64,000 nt of DNA from an uncultured Bacilli bacterium (GTDB taxonomy: Bacteria; Bacillota_I; Bacilli_A; RF39; UBA660), in contig CAKPMB010000005.1 of the NCBI GenBank assembly GCA_934167885.1, forward strand, positions 1 to 64,000. Reading direction: 5' to 3'. Both the position numbers and the translations under genes were made by a program. Positions within the stretch are counted from its first letter, which is position 1, and each line of letters begins with the position of its first letter. Positions 9,170 to 18,523 of this stretch are shown here, piece after piece. A model generated the notes under the pieces. The model worked only from the letters and a program-made list of their open reading frames with translations. It was not told the DNA's origin and ran no database searches.

Positions 9170-9691
9170 ATGGAAAAGATTAATGTATTGTTTGATGAAG
9201 AGACTTTGAACAATCGTATTAAGGAGTTAGGTGATAAGTTATATCAAGAATATAAAGATGAACCAGTTGTATTTGTTTGTGTATTAAAGGGTGCTGTTTT
9301 CTTTGCTTGTGATCTTGCTAAAAGTTATAAGGGTGATGCTCGCATTGAATTTTTACGTGTTAAAAGTTATGAAGGTGAAAACACAACAGGCACTGTAACA
9401 ATGAAATTACCACTTAACGAAGAAAGTGTTAAAGGTAAACATGTTTTGATTGTTGAGGATATTGTTGACACTGGAAAGACTATGAAATTCTTACAAGAAT
9501 ATGTAGCTTCAATGGGTGCTAAAAGTGTTAAAAGTTGTTCATTACTTGACAAATCATCAAGAAGAGTAGAAGATGTCAAAGTAGATTATATTGGTTTTGA
9601 AATTGAAGATTTATTTGTTATTGGATATGGCCTTGATTATGATGAAAAATATCGTAATCTTCCATATATTGGTGTTGTTGTTCATGAATAG
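9170..9691 (+). CDS. hpt: Hypoxanthine phosphoribosyltransferase
   Basis: 173 residues from the ATG at 9170, which has GGAGG seven bases upstream; the longer open frame from 9089 lacks a comparable site. The PRPP-binding loop VLIVEDIVDTGKTM is present. Family role: salvage of hypoxanthine and guanine to IMP and GMP in the cytoplasm. Followed by its own terminator. Together with deoD further on it indicates purine salvage. Confidence 0.95.
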   Translation: MEKINVLFDEETLNNRIKELGDKLYQEYKDEPVVFVCVLKGAVFFACDLAKSYKGDARIEFLRVKSYEGENTTGTVTMKLPLNEESVKGKHVLIVEDIVDTGKTMKFLQEYVASMGAKSVKSCSLLDKSSRRVEDVKVDYIGFEIEDLFVIGYGLDYDEKYRNLPYIGVVVHE

Positions 9692-9696
9692 TAAAG

Positions 9697-9743
9697 TATG
9701 CGATTAATTTGTCTAATTTTGACAAAATAGTTGCATATTTTTT
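9697..9743 (+). terminator. Terminator after hpt
   Basis: Outer stem TATGCGA/TTGCATA encloses an inner hairpin TTTGTC/GACAAA, followed by a T run. Confidence 0.65.
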
Positions 9744-9782
9744 ATGTAAAGTTTATTCTTATTATAGAGGGAGTGTGATTGT

Positions 9783-9983
9783 GTGATATATCCATCAATT
9801 GACAAATTATTGAATGTTATTAGTTCAAAATACATATTAGTTCACATTGCTGCAAAACGTAGTCGTGAAATTAGTAAAACAGGCTACTTACAAATGGCAC
9901 CACAAAAATACAAATCACAAAAGAACATAGGTAAGGCTTTAGAAGAGGTAGCTGAAGGACTTATAACAGTAAAAAATAATTGA
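9783..9983 (+). CDS. rpoZ: RNA polymerase omega subunit
   Basis: 66 residues starting at GTG, with AGGGAG nine bases upstream. Omega-family features are present: YPSIDKLL at the start, KYILVHIAAKRSREI (the conserved AKRAR-like segment) and KALEEVAEGLI at the end. Omega helps assemble RNA polymerase. In many Firmicutes rpoZ follows gmk; here it stands alone between hpt and a pilin-like gene. Confidence 0.9.
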   Translation: MIYPSIDKLLNVISSKYILVHIAAKRSREISKTGYLQMAPQKYKSQKNIGKALEEVAEGLITVKNN

Positions 9984-10001
9984 CAAAGGTCAATTTTTTT
10001 T
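9978..10001 (+). terminator. Terminator after rpoZ
   Basis: AATTGAC/GTCAATT stem with an AAAG loop, followed by a T run; overlaps the rpoZ stop codon. Confidence 0.85.
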
Positions 10002-10025
10002 ATACACTATAACTATAGAGGTGAT

Positions 10026-10214
10026 ATGATGAATAATAGAGGACAAGCTTTGGTTGAGTATGTTTTGATTATTGCCTTAATATCGGTTGTTATTATTGGA
10101 TTGGTTAATGTTTTTGGTGGATATTTAAAAGATGCAATGACAAAAACAAATTGCGGTTTAGTTAACCAAGAATATGTAGAAGGATCGAAACCCGGTGAGG
10201 GATATTGTCGCTAA
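10026..10214 (+). CDS. Flp/type IVb pilin-like small protein
   Basis: 62 residues. The N-terminus NNRGQALVEYVLIIALISVV has the class III prepilin arrangement: a short basic leader, Gly before the cleavage point, Glu at position 5 of the mature protein, then a long hydrophobic helix. This matches Flp/TadE-like pilins. Ribosome site GAGGTGAT. No tad assembly gene is visible nearby, so it is an orphan here. The C-terminal part has two cysteines (NCGL...GYCR). Confidence 0.75.
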   Translation: MMNNRGQALVEYVLIIALISVVIIGLVNVFGGYLKDAMTKTNCGLVNQEYVEGSKPGEGYCR

Positions 10215-10230
10215 TATAGCGACTTTTTTT
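10207..10230 (+). terminator. Terminator after the Flp-like gene
   Basis: GTCGCT/AGCGAC stem, AATAT loop, seven T; includes the stop codon. Confidence 0.9.
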
Positions 10231-10245
10231 GAAATGGGAGGTTAA

Positions 10246-10953
10246 ATGAGTGTTCATATAAATGCAAAACGTGAAGATATTGCTAAAGTGGTATTAATGC
10301 CAGGTGATCCTTTAAGAGCTCGCTATATTGCCTTTAAATATCTTCAAAATGTTAAATTAGTAAATGATGTTCGTAATATTCTAGCTTATACAGGAACATA
10401 TCAAAATACGTTGGTAACCATTATGGCTAGTGGTATGGGAATATCTAGTATAGGAATATATGCTTATGAGTTATTCAATGATTATGATGTTGATGCAATT
10501 ATTAGAATTGGCACAATGGGAGCATATGATAAAGAATTGTTGCTAAAAGATATTGTCGTTGTTGAAAATGCTTTTACAGATAGCAACTTTGCATACAATT
10601 TTAATGGTGAGACGACCAATTATTGTGGATCAGATGATAGTCTTTTGCATAAAATTATAAAAACAGCCCAAAGTAATAATGATAATGTGCACGTTGGAAA
10701 TATCTTGACAAGCGAAGTATTCTATCGCCGTAATGAATTTTATAAAGATTATGTTGCCAAATATAATGTATTAGGAGTAGAAATGGAGTCTTTTGCTTTA
10801 TTTTATTTAGCAAAAGTTCTTAATAAGAAAGCTGCTTGTATTTTGAGTGTAAGTGACTTTGCATATCCTAATAACAGTCTTTCATTAACACCGGAAGAAA
10901 AAGAAAAAAGTTTAGATAAAATGATTTTATTGGCACTAAATAGTTTAATATAA
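10246..10953 (+). CDS. deoD: Purine nucleoside phosphorylase (DeoD type)
   Basis: 235 residues, full length for the hexameric DeoD family. SVHINAKREDIAKVVLMPGD at the start, GVEMESFALFYLA and the SDF segment carry family-typical binding residues. It cleaves purine (deoxy)nucleosides with phosphate, feeding bases to hpt. ATG follows GGGAGG. It begins a probable operon with the M16 pair downstream (gap of 13 bases). Confidence 0.95.
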   Translation: MSVHINAKREDIAKVVLMPGDPLRARYIAFKYLQNVKLVNDVRNILAYTGTYQNTLVTIMASGMGISSIGIYAYELFNDYDVDAIIRIGTMGAYDKELLLKDIVVVENAFTDSNFAYNFNGETTNYCGSDDSLLHKIIKTAQSNNDNVHVGNILTSEVFYRRNEFYKDYVAKYNVLGVEMESFALFYLAKVLNKKAACILSVSDFAYPNNSLSLTPEEKEKSLDKMILLALNSLI

Positions 10954-10966
10954 AAAAGGGGGCTTT

Positions 10967-12223
10967 ATGAGACAAAAAGTAATAAAGACATCATCTTATA
11001 AATTACATTTGTATAAGATTAAAAATTATAAATCAATTGATATAAGAATTTCTTTTAGCAATAAAATAAAAAAAGAGAATATAACTAAAAGTATTTTTTT
11101 ATTTGATCTTCTAGTTTATTGCACTAATAACTATCGTAGTAAGCGCCTTTTGAATATTAAATGTCAAGAATTATATTCACTAGCTCTTACAAGTGGAACC
11201 TTTAGGTTAGGCGACTATTTAGTATCGCGTCTTGGAATATCGTTTTTAAATCCTAAGTATACTAAAGATGATATTGCGCTTGATAGCCTCGATTTATTAA
11301 AAGAAGTTATATTTAATCCTTATGTTTTAAATGGTGCGTTTAATGATGAAAAATATAAGGCTATTTTGGCTGACTTGGAAGCGGAAACACAAACCGTTAA
11401 GGAACAGCCTAGAGTATATGCTAACATTAAATTACTTGAAAATCTTGGTGATAAACCATATTCTTATCATAATTATTGTTATGAAGAAGATTTACATGCT
11501 TTAGATCCTAAAAAACTTTATGATTATTATAATGAAATATTAAATAATAGTATGATTGATATCTTTGTGGCTGGCGACTTTAATTTTAGTGATATGGAAC
11601 AAATTATAAGAGGGAAGCTATCTTTTAAAAGGCGTCGTTATAATGATTTTGATGTTTGCTTAGAAGAAGAAAAAATAACTGATAAATATCGTGAAATAGA
11701 AGATAAAATTGATTATAATCAATCTAAATTAGCGATTGCTTGTAAGTTGAATTTTCATGATGATTTTGAAAAAAAATATGTTAGTAACATCTATAACATT
11801 TTGCTTGGTGGTAGTTCTGATTCTATTTTAATGCGAGATGTTCGTGAAGCGTCATCGTTAGTCTATTATATTAATTCAACGATTATCAAGGCTGATAACT
11901 TATTAATAATTAATGCTGGATGTGATGCAAAGAATTATCAAAAAATTGTTGATCTTGTCTTTGCATCTTTACAAAAAATTGCCATATCAGATTTTTCGGA
12001 TGATGATATGAATAAAGCTATCAATGAATATATATCGGCTATTGATACAACTCTAACCTCTAAAACCGCCCTTTTAAATGTAATGATGTCGACATATTTC
12101 TTTAAGAATGATCCACTCGAAATGCGCAAAGAAGAAGTTTTAAAGGTAACTAAAGATATGATCGTATCCTTTGCTAAAACCATCAAAGTAGATACAATTT
12201 ATTTGTTAAAAGGTGAGAAATGA
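10967..12223 (+). CDS. ymfF: M16 peptidase-like protein, non-catalytic partner (YmfF-like)
   Basis: 418 residues with M16/insulinase-type fold signs, such as the LGGSSDSILMRDVREA segment typical of the C-terminal half, but no HXXEH zinc motif. It is the inactive-looking half of a YmfF/YmfH pair. The stop overlaps the start of the active partner by four bases (ATGA), so translation is coupled. Peptide processing of unknown substrate is inferred. Confidence 0.85.
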   Translation: MRQKVIKTSSYKLHLYKIKNYKSIDIRISFSNKIKKENITKSIFLFDLLVYCTNNYRSKRLLNIKCQELYSLALTSGTFRLGDYLVSRLGISFLNPKYTKDDIALDSLDLLKEVIFNPYVLNGAFNDEKYKAILADLEAETQTVKEQPRVYANIKLLENLGDKPYSYHNYCYEEDLHALDPKKLYDYYNEILNNSMIDIFVAGDFNFSDMEQIIRGKLSFKRRRYNDFDVCLEEEKITDKYREIEDKIDYNQSKLAIACKLNFHDDFEKKYVSNIYNILLGGSSDSILMRDVREASSLVYYINSTIIKADNLLIINAGCDAKNYQKIVDLVFASLQKIAISDFSDDDMNKAINEYISAIDTTLTSKTALLNVMMSTYFFKNDPLEMRKEEVLKVTKDMIVSFAKTIKVDTIYLLKGEK

Positions 12224-13500
12224 AAAAGTATGTATATCCTAAAATATTGAAAAATTTATACTTCGAGACACTTTTAAATGGTCTTAAATTGGGCGTTATA
12301 CCATTTAATGACACTAATAATTTTTATGCGGTTTTAGGTGTTAATTATGGCTCTAAAGATATTGAATTTTACTCTCAAGAAAAAGAAAAATGGGTTAAAT
12401 CACCTTTAGGAATCGCTCATTTTTTAGAGCATAAAGCTTTTGAGATGGAAAGTGATGAACAACCATTCGCTTATTTTTCAAGAATGGGGGTTGATATAAA
12501 TGCATCAACTAGTTTTGAAACGACTAAGTATTATATATGGGGAATTGATACTCATATTAATGAATGTCTAGATTATTTAATTACATGTGTTGCTAGTCCT
12601 TATTTTACGGATGAGAACGTTGCAAAAGAACAAGGAATAATTGGCGAGGAAATTAAAATGTATGATGATGAACAATCATGGATAATTAATGATGTTTGTC
12701 GTAAAATGATTTTCAATGAAAGTCCTGTTCGTGAAAAGATAGCAGGGACACTTGATAGTATAAAAGAGATTGATAAAGATAAATTATATGAGTGTTACAA
12801 TACATTTTATGTTCCTAATAATATGTTTTTAATTGTTGCTGGTAATGTTAAAGCAGAAGAGGTTAAAAAGCTTGTTATGAATAATAAGGCTTTTAATAAG
12901 TTAAAACCTAATTATGATATAATAAGAAAGCAATATAATGAAAACTATATGGTTCATAGTGAATATAAGAGTTTAAAATTAAATTTATGTATGCCTAAAG
13001 TAAAATATGCTTTTAAGATTTCCCTTTTAAATTTTGCCCTAAAGGATAGAATGCGTCTTGATTTATATTTGAATATGGTATGTCTATTGGGCTTTGGTGG
13101 AACATCATTATTTCAAGAAAAGATTATGGATGAACGTATTGTTACCGGCTTTTATTATGATCATAATATTTTTGATGATTATTTTGTCCTTGAATTTGAC
13201 GCGGAAAGTGATAAGGCTGATATTTTTAAGAGTTTAATTGATAAAACTTTTAATAGTATTGAAATTAATGAAAATGACTTAGAACGTCTTAAGAGAGTAT
13301 GGATAGCATCGGAAATAAAAATTTCGGATAGCACTGATTTAATGGCTGAAAGTCTAGCGGATGATTTAATTGTTTATAATGATATTTATCCTAATAGAAT
13401 TGAGATAATTGAAAGTTTGAATATGGATGAGTTAAATGGCGTTTTGCGAGATCTTGATTTAACAAATTCATCATTTATTATTGCCTTCCCTAAAGATTAA
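12220..13500 (+). CDS. ymfH: M16 zinc peptidase (YmfH-like)
   Basis: 426 residues. The HXXEH zinc site is present as HFLEH in GIAHFLEHKAFE, with the downstream glutamate region GEEIKMYDD. FGGTSLFQEKIMDE in the C-terminal half is typical of the second M16 domain. Family role: cytoplasmic metallopeptidase, probably working with the gene just upstream. AGGTGAG precedes the ATG. Confidence 0.9.
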   Translation: MKKYVYPKILKNLYFETLLNGLKLGVIPFNDTNNFYAVLGVNYGSKDIEFYSQEKEKWVKSPLGIAHFLEHKAFEMESDEQPFAYFSRMGVDINASTSFETTKYYIWGIDTHINECLDYLITCVASPYFTDENVAKEQGIIGEEIKMYDDEQSWIINDVCRKMIFNESPVREKIAGTLDSIKEIDKDKLYECYNTFYVPNNMFLIVAGNVKAEEVKKLVMNNKAFNKLKPNYDIIRKQYNENYMVHSEYKSLKLNLCMPKVKYAFKISLLNFALKDRMRLDLYLNMVCLLGFGGTSLFQEKIMDERIVTGFYYDHNIFDDYFVLEFDAESDKADIFKSLIDKTFNSIEINENDLERLKRVWIASEIKISDSTDLMAESLADDLIVYNDIYPNRIEIIESLNMDELNGVLRDLDLTNSSFIIAFPKD

Positions 13501-13504
13501 AGAG

Positions 13505-13539
13505 ATATTAAGTTAATTTATTTGACTTAATATTTTTTA
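13505..13539 (+). terminator. Terminator after the M16 pair
   Basis: ATATTAAGT/ACTTAATAT, 9-bp perfect stem with an 11-base loop and T run. Confidence 0.8.
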
Positions 13540-13568
13540 TTTAATATAATTTCATAAGTGAGGTTTTT

Positions 13569-15149
13569 ATGATAAATGTTTCAAATGTTTCTCTTAGGTT
13601 TGGTAAACGAACTTTATTTGAAAATGTTAATATTAAATTTACAAATGGTAATTGTTATGGATTAATAGGGGCGAATGGTGCGGGTAAAAGCACGTTTTTA
13701 AAGCTTATTGCTAAAGAAATCGAAACAACGACGGGGGAAATTACTATTGGTAAAGGCGAACGTATTTCAGTTTTAGAACAGGATCATTATAAATATGATG
13801 ATTATGATGCTATTACTACAACTTTAATGGGTAATAAAATTTTATATGACATAATGTGTGAAAAAGATAAATTGTATAATAAAGAAAACTGGACGGATGC
13901 GGATGGAATAAGACTAGGTGAGTTAGAATCATCTTTTGCTGAAATGAACGGTTGGGAAGCAGATAGTGAAGCCAGATCCCTTCTCTCAAGTTTAGGAATT
14001 GCCAATAGTTATCATGATACTTTAATGCGCGATTTACCTAATAATATTAAAGTAAAAGTTTTACTTGCTAAAGCTCTTTTTCAAAATCCTGATATTTTAT
14101 TATTAGATGAACCAACCAATCACTTAGATTTAGATGCTATAAGTTGGTTAGAAGAGTTTTTAATTAATTATAATAATACGGTTATTGTCGTATCCCATGA
14201 TAGATATTTCTTAAATAAAGTCTGCACCCATATTGTCGATATTGATTACAATAGCATTAAACTATATGTTGGAAACTATGATTTTTGGTATGAATCAAGT
14301 CAACTTCTAATAAAACAGATAAAAGAGCAAAATCGCAAAAAAGAAGAAAAGATAAAAGAATTAAAAGATTTCATTGCAAGATTTTCGGCGAATGCTTCTA
14401 AAAGTAAACAAGCAACCTCTCGTAAGAAGATTTTAGAGAAAATCGAATTAGAAGAATTAGTGCCTTCATCAAGAAAGTATCCATATATTGATTTTAAAAT
14501 TAATAAACCAAGTGGTAATGAAATTTTAAAAGTATGTGACTTAGTATGTGAAGTAGATGGTGTTAGAGTTTTAGATAAAGTATCATTTACCGTTTTAAAA
14601 GGTGACAAGATAGGCTTTGTTGGTTCTAATAACTTAGCTAAAACATGTCTTTTTGATGTCATTATGCATTTGAAAAAATATCAAAAAGGTGAGGTTTCTT
14701 TTGGTAAGACGATAAATCCGGAATATTTTGAAGTTGATAATTCTAATTATTGGAAAAATGATGAAACTATTTTAGAATGGCTTAATAAGTATTATCACAT
14801 TAATGATGAAACCTATATAAGAAGCTTTTTAGGAAGAATGCTTTTTACAAATGAAGAGGTTTTTAAAAAAGTTTCGGTTTTATCAGGTGGTGAAAAGTCA
14901 CGTCTTATGCTTGCTAAAATTATGCTATGTGAGCCTAATTTTATAATTTTAGATGAACCAACTAATCATTTAGATCTTGAAAGTATTACTTCATTAAATA
15001 CTGGTTTGAGTAATTTTAAGGGGGAACTTCTTTTAGCAAGTCATGATCATGAATTATTGAATACTGTATGTAATCGTATTATTGAAATATTACCAAATGG
15101 TAAGATTATAGATAAGAGAACGGATTATGATACATATATAAATAGTTAG
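13569..15149 (+). CDS. ykpA: ABC-F family ATPase (YkpA/YbiT type)
   Basis: 526 residues with two ABC domains and no membrane segments. Domain 1: Walker A GANGAGKST (34-42) and Walker B LLLDEPTNHLD. The usual LSGGE signature is replaced by DLPNNIKVK (from about 155). Domain 2: Walker A is GSNNLAKT, normal for the YkpA group, with signature LSGGEKSR and a second DEPTNHLD. A charged linker lies between. ABC-F proteins act on the ribosome in translation or resistance; the specific role here is not known. The lost first signature is odd and could impair one ATP site. Confidence 0.9.
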   Translation: MINVSNVSLRFGKRTLFENVNIKFTNGNCYGLIGANGAGKSTFLKLIAKEIETTTGEITIGKGERISVLEQDHYKYDDYDAITTTLMGNKILYDIMCEKDKLYNKENWTDADGIRLGELESSFAEMNGWEADSEARSLLSSLGIANSYHDTLMRDLPNNIKVKVLLAKALFQNPDILLLDEPTNHLDLDAISWLEEFLINYNNTVIVVSHDRYFLNKVCTHIVDIDYNSIKLYVGNYDFWYESSQLLIKQIKEQNRKKEEKIKELKDFIARFSANASKSKQATSRKKILEKIELEELVPSSRKYPYIDFKINKPSGNEILKVCDLVCEVDGVRVLDKVSFTVLKGDKIGFVGSNNLAKTCLFDVIMHLKKYQKGEVSFGKTINPEYFEVDNSNYWKNDETILEWLNKYYHINDETYIRSFLGRMLFTNEEVFKKVSVLSGGEKSRLMLAKIMLCEPNFIILDEPTNHLDLESITSLNTGLSNFKGELLLASHDHELLNTVCNRIIEILPNGKIIDKRTDYDTYINS

Positions 15150-15280
15150 AATGATAAAACAAAATAGTTTATAAATTTACACATAATAATTATATTATTT
15201 AATATTATTTACTTTAAAAAATCATAAAATATATTATAATGATTATGAGAAGATTTATTCCTTATAAGGATGTGGTATAT

Positions 15281-16225
15281 ATGAAAAAGAATGTTGTTGT
15301 TTTGGGTGGTGGCACGGGACTTTCTTATTTATTACGTGGTTTGAAAGAATTTCCGGTTAACATCACAGCGGTTGTTTCAATATGCGATGATGGAAGAAGC
15401 ACTGGCAGATTAAGAGAAGAGTTTAATCAGCCAGCGGTTGGTGATATAAGAAGAGTTTTAGTGGCCCTGTCGGAAACAGAACCTCTTGTTGAACAATTGC
15501 TTAATTATCGTTTTAAAACAACGAGCGATTTGAATGGTCATACAGTTGGTAATTTATTATTGACGGCTATGACAAATATTACGGGTAATTTAAGTGTTGG
15601 TATCAATTCACTAGGTAAAGTCTTAAATCTAAGAGGTCATGTGTTACCTTTTTCAGAGGATAACGCTATATTAATGGGTGAGATGGTTGACGGTAGTATT
15701 ATCGAAGGTGAACATAATATCACTCAGTGTAATAAGAAGATAAAACGTGTTTTTTATAAAGAAAAACCGGAAGTCTCCAAAGAAGTTATTAAAGCTATAA
15801 ATGAAGCATCACTAATCGTTTTAAGTATGGGAAGTATTTGGACAAGTATTATTCCTAATTTGATATGTGAAGACATTATCAAAGCTATTGATGAGAGCAA
15901 GGCACCAATTATGTATTGCTGTAATATTGTTACTCAACCAGGCGAGACGGATGATTTTAAAGCAAGTGACCATATCAAACTTTTGAATAGTTATCTAGGC
16001 AAACGTAAAATAGATGTGGGTATTTTTAATAAAGAAAAGATGGATCCAAAATTGGTTATTAAATATGAGACAGAAGAACAAAAAGATCCAGTTATCTTAG
16101 ATGTTGAAAATTTAGATGACATTGAAATAATTGCTGATGATTTGATAACATCAACAGATGGAACCTTTAAACATGATACAATAAAATTAGCACTAGACAT
16201 ATTTGAATATTTATTGAGGAAGTAA
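15281..16225 (+). CDS. yvcK: YvcK-family protein (gluconeogenesis/cell-wall homeostasis factor)
   Basis: 314 residues from the ATG at 15281, preceded by AAGGATGTGG; the longer frame from 15239 lacks such a site. Motifs: VVLGGGTGLSYLLRGL near the N-terminus, VSICDDGRSTGRLR, and HTVGNLLL. The family binds UDP-sugars and is needed on gluconeogenic substrates. The usual rapZ and whiA neighbours are not here. A TATAAT at 15235-15240 is a possible -10 box. Confidence 0.93.
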   Translation: MKKNVVVLGGGTGLSYLLRGLKEFPVNITAVVSICDDGRSTGRLREEFNQPAVGDIRRVLVALSETEPLVEQLLNYRFKTTSDLNGHTVGNLLLTAMTNITGNLSVGINSLGKVLNLRGHVLPFSEDNAILMGEMVDGSIIEGEHNITQCNKKIKRVFYKEKPEVSKEVIKAINEASLIVLSMGSIWTSIIPNLICEDIIKAIDESKAPIMYCCNIVTQPGETDDFKASDHIKLLNSYLGKRKIDVGIFNKEKMDPKLVIKYETEEQKDPVILDVENLDDIEIIADDLITSTDGTFKHDTIKLALDIFEYLLRK

Positions 16226-16226
16226 A

Positions 16227-16739
16227 ATGAAAAGAATTAAAATAGGGAAAATAATAGGAATTATATTTTTTACAATTGTTGTATTTGGAATAAGTTATAT
16301 AGCAACATATTATGTTGATAATTATCATCGCAAAAATTTAACAACTGATATTAATGTTACTTTTGAAGATACTAAGGAGTTTTCACTCACTAATACCAAG
16401 GTTCTATCAAAAGATGAGGCTATGAAGGAATGGCCATATATTTTTACTATTGAAAATAATGGTAAAAAAAAGGGCTTGTATCAAATTTTAATTAATTCGT
16501 TTGCTGAAAGCGATATTAATAGCGATAACTTATCATATCTTTTATATTTAGGTGATAAGTTAGTTAAAAGTGGCTCAATTTCATCTATTAAAGATAATGT
16601 TTTATATCAAGATGAGATAATGGCTAAAAATACCCAAAAATACAAAATGTATGTATATAAAGATAAGGAAGATGAAGGGACAGTTTATAAGTATTCACTT
16701 AAATTGAATGCTATATTAGATACTGGTCCTGGTTTTTAG
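16227..16739 (+). CDS. Single-pass membrane protein of unknown function
   Basis: 170 residues. One N-terminal membrane segment (about 8-28) is followed by an extracytoplasmic domain. The pattern SKDEAMK...FTIENNGKKKGLYQILIN resembles the ETKEEALK...KVLSKNTSDKDIYYGITLN stretch of the large surface proteins in this window, suggesting a related beta-sandwich (TasA-like) fold; this is inference. It starts one base after yvcK and lies just before dnaD, so it is probably co-transcribed. Confidence 0.7.
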   Translation: MKRIKIGKIIGIIFFTIVVFGISYIATYYVDNYHRKNLTTDINVTFEDTKEFSLTNTKVLSKDEAMKEWPYIFTIENNGKKKGLYQILINSFAESDINSDNLSYLLYLGDKLVKSGSISSIKDNVLYQDEIMAKNTQKYKMYVYKDKEDEGTVYKYSLKLNAILDTGPGF

Positions 16740-16748
16740 GAGGTGTTT

Positions 16749-17387
16749 ATGAACAAGATTAAGTTAGATGGTATTATAAGAGATGATAATATTGTTATTC
16801 CCATCCATATGTTTAGACTACATAATAAATTTAATTTAAATCTTGAAGAATTTACCTTTCTTATGTATCTTGTTAATAAACAGTTTAAGCTTTTTGATCC
16901 TGAGGCTATTGCTTCAGAGTTGAATATGGATATTATGGAAGTTATGGGTTATATTTCCGTCTTAGCAGATAAGGGAATGATATCATTAGATATTGATAAA
17001 GATAACGGCTTAATTGAGGAAAAGATTAATCTTGATGGTTTCTATAATAAGGTAAGTCTTGCCATAATTGAAGAATTAGAGGAAGAAGAACATAAGGATG
17101 GAAGTATTTACAAGGATATTGAACGCGAATTTAACCGTTCATTAACACCAATGGAACGAGATGTTGTTAAAGAATGGCTTGATAGTGATTATGGTGATGA
17201 TATGATTCATGAAGCTTTAAAAGAAGCTAGTTTGAATGGTGTTGCTAACTTACGATATATTGATAAAATACTACATGAGTGGCATAAAAAGGGCATTTCA
17301 AAAAAAGAAGATATAAAGACGAGTGAACCTGTAGAACCTGTTTCTATGGATGTTTATAATTGGTTGGATGACGATGAAGAATTATAA
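16749..17387 (+). CDS. dnaD: DnaD-like replication initiation protein
   Basis: 212 residues from the ATG at 16749 after AGGAGGTG. An N-terminal winged-helix-like region is followed by a DnaD/DnaB_2 domain around residues 115-185, with the terminal LRYIDKILHEWHKKGI typical of the family. DnaD works with DnaB and DnaI to load the helicase at origins and restart sites. dnaD followed by nth is the common Firmicutes order; the nth start lies inside the end of dnaD. Confidence 0.9.
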   Translation: MNKIKLDGIIRDDNIVIPIHMFRLHNKFNLNLEEFTFLMYLVNKQFKLFDPEAIASELNMDIMEVMGYISVLADKGMISLDIDKDNGLIEEKINLDGFYNKVSLAIIEELEEEEHKDGSIYKDIEREFNRSLTPMERDVVKEWLDSDYGDDMIHEALKEASLNGVANLRYIDKILHEWHKKGISKKEDIKTSEPVEPVSMDVYNWLDDDEEL

Positions 17388-18018
17388 GAATATTCAAACT
17401 TATTTAGATTCAGTAATAAGTAATCCTAAGTGCGAGTTAAATTATTTTAATGATTGGTCTTTATTAATTAGTATTGTTTTAAGTGCCCAAACAACTGATA
17501 AGCGTGTTAACCAAGTTAGTAGTGTTTTATTTAGTAAGTATCCAACCTTATCATCTCTTGCAAAAGCGCCAATTTCATCCCTTAAAGAAATTTTAAAACC
17601 ACTTGGTAGTTATAATAAGAAAGCTATATATGTTCATGATATTGCCAATGTTTTACATAATGATTACAAAGATATAGTTCCCACTAATGAAGATGATTTA
17701 ATAAAATTAAATGGTGTTGGTCGCAAAACTATCAATGTCTTTTTAGCAGAATTTTACGCTCTTCCTAAAATCGCTGTTGATACACATGTTTTAAGAGTAT
17801 CAAAGCGTCTTGGCCTAACTAAAAGCGATAATCCGTTGGTTGTTGAAAAGGATTTGATGCGTATTTTTAAAAAAGGTGATTGGAGTAAAATTCACTTACA
17901 ATTAGTTTTGTTTGGAAGATATTATTGTAAAGCTATAAAACCAGAGTGCGTTAGTTGTGGTCTTAAAAAGGAATGTTTATTTTATCAAGAAAAAGAAATA
18001 AAACGAAAAGAATGCTAG
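17374..18018 (+). CDS. nth: Endonuclease III
   Basis: 214 residues from the ATG at 17374 (MKNYKN), preceded by GGATGA and overlapping dnaD by 14 bases. The helix-hairpin-helix LNGVGRKTINVFLAEF and the catalytic region VDTHVLRVSKRLGL are present, and the C-terminal CX6CX2CX5C cluster motif (CKAIKPECVSCGLKKEC) binds a 4Fe-4S cluster. It excises oxidised pyrimidines and nicks abasic sites. Confidence 0.95.
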   Translation: MKNYKNIQTYLDSVISNPKCELNYFNDWSLLISIVLSAQTTDKRVNQVSSVLFSKYPTLSSLAKAPISSLKEILKPLGSYNKKAIYVHDIANVLHNDYKDIVPTNEDDLIKLNGVGRKTINVFLAEFYALPKIAVDTHVLRVSKRLGLTKSDNPLVVEKDLMRIFKKGDWSKIHLQLVLFGRYYCKAIKPECVSCGLKKECLFYQEKEIKRKEC

Positions 18019-18033
18019 TCGTTTTATTTTTTT
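18000..18033 (+). terminator. Terminator after nth
   Basis: AAAACGA/TCGTTTT stem with a 12-base loop containing the stop codon, then ATTTTTTT. Confidence 0.75.
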
Positions 18034-18091
18034 ATGTCATTATTCGACATATTATGATTGCAAAATTTAGTATTATGTTTGTGGTGATGAT

Positions 18092-18523
18092 ATGAGAATG
18101 TTTTATATATTTAACTTAAAAAAAGAAATAAAAGAACTATATAGTAAAAGTCCTAGTGATTTATTCAGAGTTTTAAATAATATTTATTATATGCATGAAG
18201 AAGATGCCAACTATGGTTTTAATATATTAAATCAAATTATCAATAAGAATGATATTAATGATTTAAATAAAAATATTTTTGTTGATATGCATAAAGAATG
18301 TATTTATACCAAAAATAAAAATGAGCATATAATTAATGATTTATATAATAATGAAGTAAGTATTTTAAAAATAAAAAAATCACACTTAGTTTTACAAAGT
18401 AACATAAGTTATTCATCGTTTTTTAAGCTATTATTAAAATATAGTGATTGTTATTTTGTTTGTGATTTTTTAGAAAAGGATTTTTTCTTTATTACCTCAA
18501 TAAACAAATTAGTTAAAGAATAA
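18092..18523 (+). CDS. Hypothetical protein, 143 aa
   Basis: No family recognised. The sequence is helical, rich in Asn, Lys and Ile, without signal peptide or membrane segment. ATG follows GTGGTGATGAT, a strong site. It lies between nth and htrA and has its own strong terminator. Confidence 0.65.
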   Translation: MRMFYIFNLKKEIKELYSKSPSDLFRVLNNIYYMHEEDANYGFNILNQIINKNDINDLNKNIFVDMHKECIYTKNKNEHIINDLYNNEVSILKIKKSHLVLQSNISYSSFFKLLLKYSDCYFVCDFLEKDFFFITSINKLVKE

